A stretch of 64,000 nt of DNA, taken from positions 21,023 through 85,022 of the forward strand of contig JAWSUW010000001.1 of NCBI GenBank assembly GCA_033549245.1, read 5' to 3'. Position 1 is the first letter of the stretch, and the number at the start of each line of letters is the position of its first letter. Position numbers and translations under genes: made by a program. Origin of the DNA: Fusibacter_D sp033549245 (GTDB taxonomy: Bacteria; Bacillota; Clostridia; Peptostreptococcales; Acidaminobacteraceae). Positions 58,975 through 64,000 of the stretch are shown one piece after another. The notes below the pieces were generated by a model that was not told the origin of the DNA, made no database searches, and saw only the letters and a list, made by a program, of their open reading frames with translations.

Positions 58975-61620
58975 ATGATGAATGTGGATCGTTCCAAATT
59001 AACACCGATGATGAAACAGTATTTTGAAATAAAAGACCAATATATGGACTATATCCTGCTCTATCGTTTGGGTGATTTCTACGAGATGTTCTTTGACGAC
59101 GCCATAAAGGCTGCAAGGGAACTCGAAATCACACTGACGGCCCGGAACTGCGGGCTTGAGGACAAAGCTCCACTCTGTGGGGTTCCTTATCATGCCGTGG
59201 ATGGATACATCAAGAAATTGGTGGAAAAAGGGATCAAAGTCGCCATCTGTGAACAAACAGAAGATCCAGCACTTGCAAAAGGCATCGTTAAAAGAGAAGT
59301 CGTGAGAATTGTCACCCCCGGAACAATCACCGATCCGGATATGCTGGATGCATCAAGCAACAATTATATTGCAGCCGTCTTTAAAAACGAACATGGTTAT
59401 GGGCTTGCATACTGTGACATCACAACTGGTGCTTTCAAATCCACAGAAGTGGTGAACATTTCCATTTTGATGGATGAAGTCATGAAGATTGAACCAAGTG
59501 AGATCATATATCCTGTAAGTGGTGAACTGGATCATCAGTTATCAGATTACATCAAGGCGAACAACATCAGTTTCACTCCCTATATGGACCATGCATTCTT
59601 AAATCATTCAAGTGAAAAGACTATTGAACGCATACTGAACGTCTATTCACCAGAATCATTGGGGTTCTCGGATTATCCTGTGGCTCTTTGCGCCAGCGGG
59701 GCTCTTCTTGCCTATGTGGAAGAAACCGCAAAAGTGCCACTCATGCACATTTCCAGAATAGAACTGTACAATCACTCGTATTTCATGATGCTCGACAAAT
59801 TCACCAGACGCAATCTTGAGCTCGTCGAAACCATGAGGACTGGCGATAAGAAAGGCAGTCTATTATGGGTGATCGACAAGACCTGTACCGCAATGGGAGC
59901 CAGAAGGATCAAATCGTGGGTGGAAGAGCCTCTTCTCAATCAAAAGAGTATTGAAAAACGACTGAACACTGTGGAAGTGCTTGTGGATGACCTGATGCTC
60001 AGAAGTGACCTCAGGACACTACTCAAAGAAATCTACGACCTTGAACGTTTGACCTCCAAACTGGTTTATGGCAGTGTCAATCCAAGAGACCTAGTAGCAC
60101 TGAAGCAATCGCTACTCGTTTTACCTGACATCAAGGCATATATCTCTGACTTGACCTCTGGTGAATTTGAGACCATTGATTCGGAAATCGATCCGCTTCA
60201 AATGGTTTACGAACTTATTGAAAGAGCCATTATTGATGAACCACCATTCGGAATAAAAGAGGGTGGCGTCATTCGAAATGGCTTCAACGAGGAACTCGAC
60301 GAACTTAGAGATGCGGCGCTCAATGGTAAACAATGGATTCTTGGCATTGAGCAGAGTGAAAGAGAACGCACGGGCATCAAAAATCTAAAAATCGGTTTCA
60401 ATAAAGTATTTGGATATTATATCGAAATATCAAAAGGCAGCATCAAAAATGCACCAGAGGAATACATCCGAAAACAAACTCTCGCAAATGCGGAAAGGTA
60501 TATCACTCCCGAACTTAAAAAGCTCGAAGAGACTGTGCTTGGTGCAGAAGAGAAAATCGGGAGATTGGAACTTGAACTTTTTAGCAACCTGAAACAAGAC
60601 ATCATGGTTCACATCGAACGAATCAAACGTACTGCAAATGCGATTGCATCTTTAGATGCGCTTTTATCCTTTGCAGAATGCAGTTACAGATATGGCTATG
60701 TCAAACCAAAGGTCAGCGATCAACCCACCATTAAGATCAAGCATGGAAGACACCCTGTGATTGAACGTATATTCAATGATACGATTTTTGTGCCAAACGA
60801 TACCCATTTGGACCACAAAGGTCATCAGTTCTACATTATCACTGGTCCCAACATGGCTGGTAAATCCACTTACCTCAGACAAGTGGCGCTCATCACACTG
60901 ATGGCTCAAATCGGATGTTATGTCCCGGCTGAAAAAGCTGAGATTGGAATCGTAGATCGCATATTCACGAGGGTCGGCGCATCTGACGATCTGTCCCAAG
61001 GACAGAGTACATTCATGGTGGAAATGAATGAGCTCGCGAATATACTGAACAATGCCACACCGAAATCATTGATCATTTTGGATGAGATCGGCAGGGGCAC
61101 CAGCACTTATGATGGTCTGAGTATTGCTTGGAGTGTGGTGGAATATATCGCTAAACATTCAGGCATTCATGCCAAGACTTTATTTGCGACACATTACCAT
61201 GAACTCACAGAACTTGAGGGTCGCATAGAAGGTGTTCGAAATTTCAGAATCGCCGTAAAAGAATCAAAAGACGATATCATATTCCTGCGTAAAATCGAGC
61301 CGGGTGGAGCCAACCAGAGTTTTGGTATCCAAGTGGCCAAGTTGGCTGGAGTACCAGGACCGGTTATCCAGAGAGCCAAAGAAATTCTTGCGAAGCTGGA
61401 AATCAATGACATCAACAACAATATTCAAAATCTCAAGGAACACGATGAACAAAGCGGTTCAACAGAGCAACTTGTGACGGCGCCATCTGAATATGCCATA
61501 ACAGAAGGGCTTTATCGCTTCATCGACCAATTGGAAATCGATCGGATGACTCCTATAGAAGCCATGAACATACTATATAAGATTGTCACTGATTTTAAAG
61601 ATCAATCAGGAAGAGGTTGA
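58975..61620 (+). CDS. mutS: DNA mismatch repair protein MutS
   Basis: An 881-residue mismatch-recognition ATPase. The N-terminal mismatch-binding motif is present in LYRLGDFYEMFFDDA, the GxFxE-type reading with the conserved Phe and Glu. The Walker A GPNMAGKST is at 624-632, followed by ILDEIGRGTSTYDG and the ATHYHELTELE motif. A C-terminal DRMTPIEAMNILYKI segment resembles the tetramer or beta-clamp region. It starts 20 bases after miaB and is followed by mutL. Confidence 0.97.
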   Translation: MMNVDRSKLTPMMKQYFEIKDQYMDYILLYRLGDFYEMFFDDAIKAARELEITLTARNCGLEDKAPLCGVPYHAVDGYIKKLVEKGIKVAICEQTEDPALAKGIVKREVVRIVTPGTITDPDMLDASSNNYIAAVFKNEHGYGLAYCDITTGAFKSTEVVNISILMDEVMKIEPSEIIYPVSGELDHQLSDYIKANNISFTPYMDHAFLNHSSEKTIERILNVYSPESLGFSDYPVALCASGALLAYVEETAKVPLMHISRIELYNHSYFMMLDKFTRRNLELVETMRTGDKKGSLLWVIDKTCTAMGARRIKSWVEEPLLNQKSIEKRLNTVEVLVDDLMLRSDLRTLLKEIYDLERLTSKLVYGSVNPRDLVALKQSLLVLPDIKAYISDLTSGEFETIDSEIDPLQMVYELIERAIIDEPPFGIKEGGVIRNGFNEELDELRDAALNGKQWILGIEQSERERTGIKNLKIGFNKVFGYYIEISKGSIKNAPEEYIRKQTLANAERYITPELKKLEETVLGAEEKIGRLELELFSNLKQDIMVHIERIKRTANAIASLDALLSFAECSYRYGYVKPKVSDQPTIKIKHGRHPVIERIFNDTIFVPNDTHLDHKGHQFYIITGPNMAGKSTYLRQVALITLMAQIGCYVPAEKAEIGIVDRIFTRVGASDDLSQGQSTFMVEMNELANILNNATPKSLIILDEIGRGTSTYDGLSIAWSVVEYIAKHSGIHAKTLFATHYHELTELEGRIEGVRNFRIAVKESKDDIIFLRKIEPGGANQSFGIQVAKLAGVPGPVIQRAKEILAKLEINDINNNIQNLKEHDEQSGSTEQLVTAPSEYAITEGLYRFIDQLEIDRMTPIEAMNILYKIVTDFKDQSGRG

Positions 61621-61621
61621 G

Positions 61622-63448
61622 ATGGAAATGAGACGGATACAAAAATTGGATGAGTTCACCGCAAGTAAAATCGCCGCAGGAGAAGTAGTGGAGAGACCCG
61701 CCATGGTCGTGAAGGAACTGGTGGAGAATGCTATTGATGCCGGTGCGGACGAGATTGTCATTGATGTCAAAAATGGCGGAAAAAAAAGCATTAGGGTTTC
61801 TGATAACGGTTCAGGCATACACATTGAGGATTTGACTCTAGTTTTTGAACGTCATGCGACGAGTAAGATCAGATCGATTGAAGATCTTTATGACACGCAT
61901 AGCTTGGGGTTTAGAGGCGAAGCACTTTCAAGTATTTGTGCCGTCTCTCAAGTTGAGATGATCACAATGTGTGAAGGGGATTCATACGGTATCAAAATTC
62001 AGGCGGCCGGAGGCAAGATCCTAAAGCAGTCCGAAGTAGGTGCCATACGAGGGACGAGTATTTTTGTAAAAGACCTTTTTTTCAACACACCGGCCAGACT
62101 TAAATTCTTGAAGAGCGATCAAGCTGAAGGGAGATCCATAACTGAACTTGTCAGTACACTTGCGATATCCCATCCTGAAATCGCATTTAAATATGTGAAT
62201 GATGATAAACTCGTGTTTCATACTCCGGGCAAAGGAGATCTTGGCAATGCCATTTTTTCAATTTACGAAGCCGGAATTCTGAAACATCTCCATAAAATCA
62301 GTGAATCGCACGATGACATCAGCATACATGGCTTTGTCTCGAAATTCGATTACACAAAAGGCACAAAGAGCCATCAGCTGACTTTTGTCAATGGTAGATA
62401 TGTGAAGAGCGACGTGGTCAAAGATGTCGTACAAATGGCATATAAGCCATATCTTATGAACAATAGACATGCTGTTTGTTTTCTCTTCATAAACGTACCG
62501 CCTTCTTCAGTGGATGTGAACATTCATCCGGCCAAAACTGAAATCAAGTTTCACGATGAAGGAAAAATCAAGCAATTGATCTACATGGCACTAAAAAAAT
62601 CATTCAACCTTTACGATCAAGTTCCAAGTGTGACGTTCAGTGAAAAAGAAGTGTTTGTGAGACCACCTGCAATAGAGGCGCAAGAATTAGACGCAATCGA
62701 ACCAGAACCTAGAATAAATCAGCAAAACGAGATGAAATCTGATAGGAAAGTCTCGAGTACTCCTAAAGTTTCACCACCGGCATTCACACCTGAGAAAGTC
62801 GATTTTGAAGCCATTTCACAAATGAATGCTTTTGTGGAGGATATGGTTCGTGAATCTCCTGAAATCATCAGGGATTCCGTCTATGATGGTCTGGATTTTA
62901 TCGGCGTCTTTGACAAGACCTATCTCCTTTTTGAAAAAAATTCACAGCTTGTCATGATCGATCAGCATGCAGCCCATGAGAAGATTCTTTATGAGCAGTT
63001 CATGCGCGCTTTCAAAAGCCAGGAAATAGCATCACAGTTGCTTTTGATACCAGAAACTGTGGAACTGGATGCCCTGGATATGAGTTCACTCGATCAAATG
63101 GAATCGTTTATCACAAATATGGGATTTGAATTCGAGAGGTTTGGAAACTCAACCGTTATACTGAGGGAGATTCCAAGTCTGCTTTCTATTCAAAGCGCAA
63201 AATTGATGTTTTCAGAAATTCTTGAAGGAACTAGAACGGGCATGGAGGATCATTTTGAGGAAAAATTGGCCTCGAAGGCGTGCAAGGCTGCGATCAAAGC
63301 TTATGATACAATCCAGTCCATTGAAGTCGACGCGTTGGTGGAACAACTATCGATCCTCGAATCACCTTATACGTGTCCGCATGGAAGACCGATAGTCATC
63401 CAGTTCGGAAAACATGAAATTGAAAGAAAATTTAAGCGGATATTGTGA
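61622..63448 (+). CDS. mutL: DNA mismatch repair protein MutL
   Basis: A 608-residue GHKL ATPase with the N-terminal IAAGEVVERPAMVVKELVENAIDAGA, DNGSGI and GFRGEALSSI motifs. The C-terminal domain has the endonuclease motif DQHAAHEKILYEQF and the zinc-site segments ACKAAIKA and CPHGRPI, so it is the nicking type used by organisms without MutH. A linker of about 100 residues joins the two domains. The start at 61622 overlaps no gene and follows AGGAAGAGG; 61628 is an alternative. Confidence 0.96.
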   Translation: MEMRRIQKLDEFTASKIAAGEVVERPAMVVKELVENAIDAGADEIVIDVKNGGKKSIRVSDNGSGIHIEDLTLVFERHATSKIRSIEDLYDTHSLGFRGEALSSICAVSQVEMITMCEGDSYGIKIQAAGGKILKQSEVGAIRGTSIFVKDLFFNTPARLKFLKSDQAEGRSITELVSTLAISHPEIAFKYVNDDKLVFHTPGKGDLGNAIFSIYEAGILKHLHKISESHDDISIHGFVSKFDYTKGTKSHQLTFVNGRYVKSDVVKDVVQMAYKPYLMNNRHAVCFLFINVPPSSVDVNIHPAKTEIKFHDEGKIKQLIYMALKKSFNLYDQVPSVTFSEKEVFVRPPAIEAQELDAIEPEPRINQQNEMKSDRKVSSTPKVSPPAFTPEKVDFEAISQMNAFVEDMVRESPEIIRDSVYDGLDFIGVFDKTYLLFEKNSQLVMIDQHAAHEKILYEQFMRAFKSQEIASQLLLIPETVELDALDMSSLDQMESFITNMGFEFERFGNSTVILREIPSLLSIQSAKLMFSEILEGTRTGMEDHFEEKLASKACKAAIKAYDTIQSIEVDALVEQLSILESPYTCPHGRPIVIQFGKHEIERKFKRIL

Positions 63449-63465
63449 AAAAGAGAGTCAATAGT

Positions 63466-63495
63466 GTTACATTTTTGACAAAATTATATTATAAT
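63466..63495 (+). promoter_or_regulatory. Possible promoter of miaA
   Basis: GTTACA at 63466-63471, 18 bases, TATAAT at 63490-63495. A TTGACA at 63475-63480 is only nine bases from that -10 box and so is not its partner. Confidence 0.4.
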
Positions 63496-63512
63496 AAGCA
63501 GGTACAATAATT

Positions 63513-64000
63513 ATGGATAAAGTCATTTTCATAGTAGGACCGACAGCAGTAGGTAAAACGGATGTTTCCATCCAGCTTGCAAAAGCTTTGAATGGTGAAA
63601 TCGTTTCAGCTGATTCAGTTCAAATCTATAAGAAATTGAATATTGGTTCAGCTAAACCTACACCGGAAGAAATGGATGGCATCCCACATCACCTCCTCGA
63701 TTTCGTCGAACCGGACAAATCTTTTTCGGTCAGTGATTATACTCATCTGGCAAAAGAGGTTATTCGGGAAATCAGATCAAGAGGTAAGACTGCAATCGTC
63801 GCAGGTGGTACCGGGCTCTATGTCAATGCGCTGCTTTATGACATGGACTTTGGAAAAACTCAGTCAGATGACGAGTATAGAAATACACTTGAGAAGATCG
63901 CTGAGGAAAAAGGTAATGAGGCATTGCATCAAATGCTTGAAGCCATCGATCCCGAAGCTGCTGAAAAAATCCATGCCAATAATCTGAGAAGAGTCATAAG
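63513..64000 (+). CDS. miaA: tRNA dimethylallyltransferase MiaA, 5' part (cut by window end)
   Basis: The first 162 codons are present and open to the window edge. The P-loop GPTAVGKT is at residues 9-16, then SADSVQIYKKLNIGSAKP, HHLLDFVEPDKSFSV and the VAGGTGLYVNAL motif, all diagnostic for MiaA. It transfers a dimethylallyl group to A37 of tRNAs reading UNN codons, which MiaB then methylthiolates. DMAPP comes from the dxs/ispH pathway in this window. A weak ribosome site (AGCAGGT) lies upstream. About half the gene is missing. Confidence 0.95.
   Translation, partial: MDKVIFIVGPTAVGKTDVSIQLAKALNGEIVSADSVQIYKKLNIGSAKPTPEEMDGIPHHLLDFVEPDKSFSVSDYTHLAKEVIREIRSRGKTAIVAGGTGLYVNALLYDMDFGKTQSDDEYRNTLEKIAEEKGNEALHQMLEAIDPEAAEKIHANNLRRVI

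Noticed and set aside
63643..63987. A 114-codon plus-strand frame near the window end
   Set aside because: It is an off-frame shadow of miaA, whose true frame begins at 63513 and has all MiaA motifs.

Overview
The window is a dense, almost one-directional stretch of chromosome from a low-to-medium-GC anaerobic Firmicute of the class Clostridia. The evidence is clostridial gene order (alaS-ireB-ruvX-DUF1292-fur-rnj-mltG-trmR-trhP-udk and nusB-xseA-xseB-ispA-dxs-tlyA-argR-recN), a ferredoxin-dependent 2-oxoacid oxidoreductase (KorDABC), an IscR/IscS/NifU-type Fe-S operon, a T-box before alaS and SigA-type promoters. A Fusibacter/Acidaminobacter-like lineage is a guess that the sequence alone cannot settle. 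Only two genes are on the minus strand (a hypothetical membrane protein at 3098-3970 and pepF at 48141-49952). No transposon, prophage, CRISPR array, rRNA or tRNA gene was seen.

The most notable element is a gene-free but highly structured segment at about 25061-25612, between a PAP2-like gene and a four-helix membrane protein gene followed by dxs. Its position inside the nusB-xseA-xseB-ispA / dxs-tlyA-argR-recN neighbourhood, its size, its many nested inverted repeats and the small membrane protein just downstream fit OLE RNA (ornate, large, extremophilic RNA) and its partner OapA. OLE is a known RNA class of incompletely understood function, found mostly in anaerobic or extremophilic Firmicutes.

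Layout: 1-2500, end of a type IV pilus operon (prepilin-like protein, PilT) and a secreted transglutaminase-like protein; 2516-3970, a DJ-1 protein and an unknown membrane protein; 4045-6230, iscR-iscS-nifU behind an IscR-like operator; 6238-9175, T-box and alaS; 9214-19172, ireB, an Fe-S aldo/keto reductase, ruvX, DUF1292, fur, rnj, mltG, tRNA-wobble modification genes (trmR, trhP), udk, a degenerate PilT paralogue, aroK and aroQ; 19212-20371, efp and a CD1247-type acidic Zn-ribbon protein; 20508-30017, Asp23, nusB, a Kae1-like protein, xseA/B, ispA, PAP2, OLE, oapA, dxs, tlyA and two half-size chromate transporters; 30084-34424, argR, recN, a GGDEF protein and a XerD-type recombinase; 34464-40059, deoB, pdp, cca, scpA, scpB and a GNAT protein; 40211-43788, korDABC and an RpiR regulator; 43884-47197, cmk, plsC, ispH and rpsA; 47313-53767, cheR, pepF, a TipA-like MerR regulator, an HD-GYP protein, a DUF975 protein and a phosphoglycerate mutase-like protein; 53913-57400, an aminotransferase and a GlnK/GlnL-like two-component system; 57519-64000, miaB, mutS, mutL and the 5' part of miaA.

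Functional threads: isoprenoid supply (ispA, dxs, ispH) is split between the OLE operon and the ispH-rpsA unit; tRNA maturation and modification recur (cca, miaB, miaA, trmR/trhP, alaS); both a c-di-GMP synthase and an HD-GYP hydrolase candidate are present beside pilus and chemotaxis genes. Several promoters carry perfect palindromes between the -35 and -10 boxes, and several overlap the terminator of the preceding gene.
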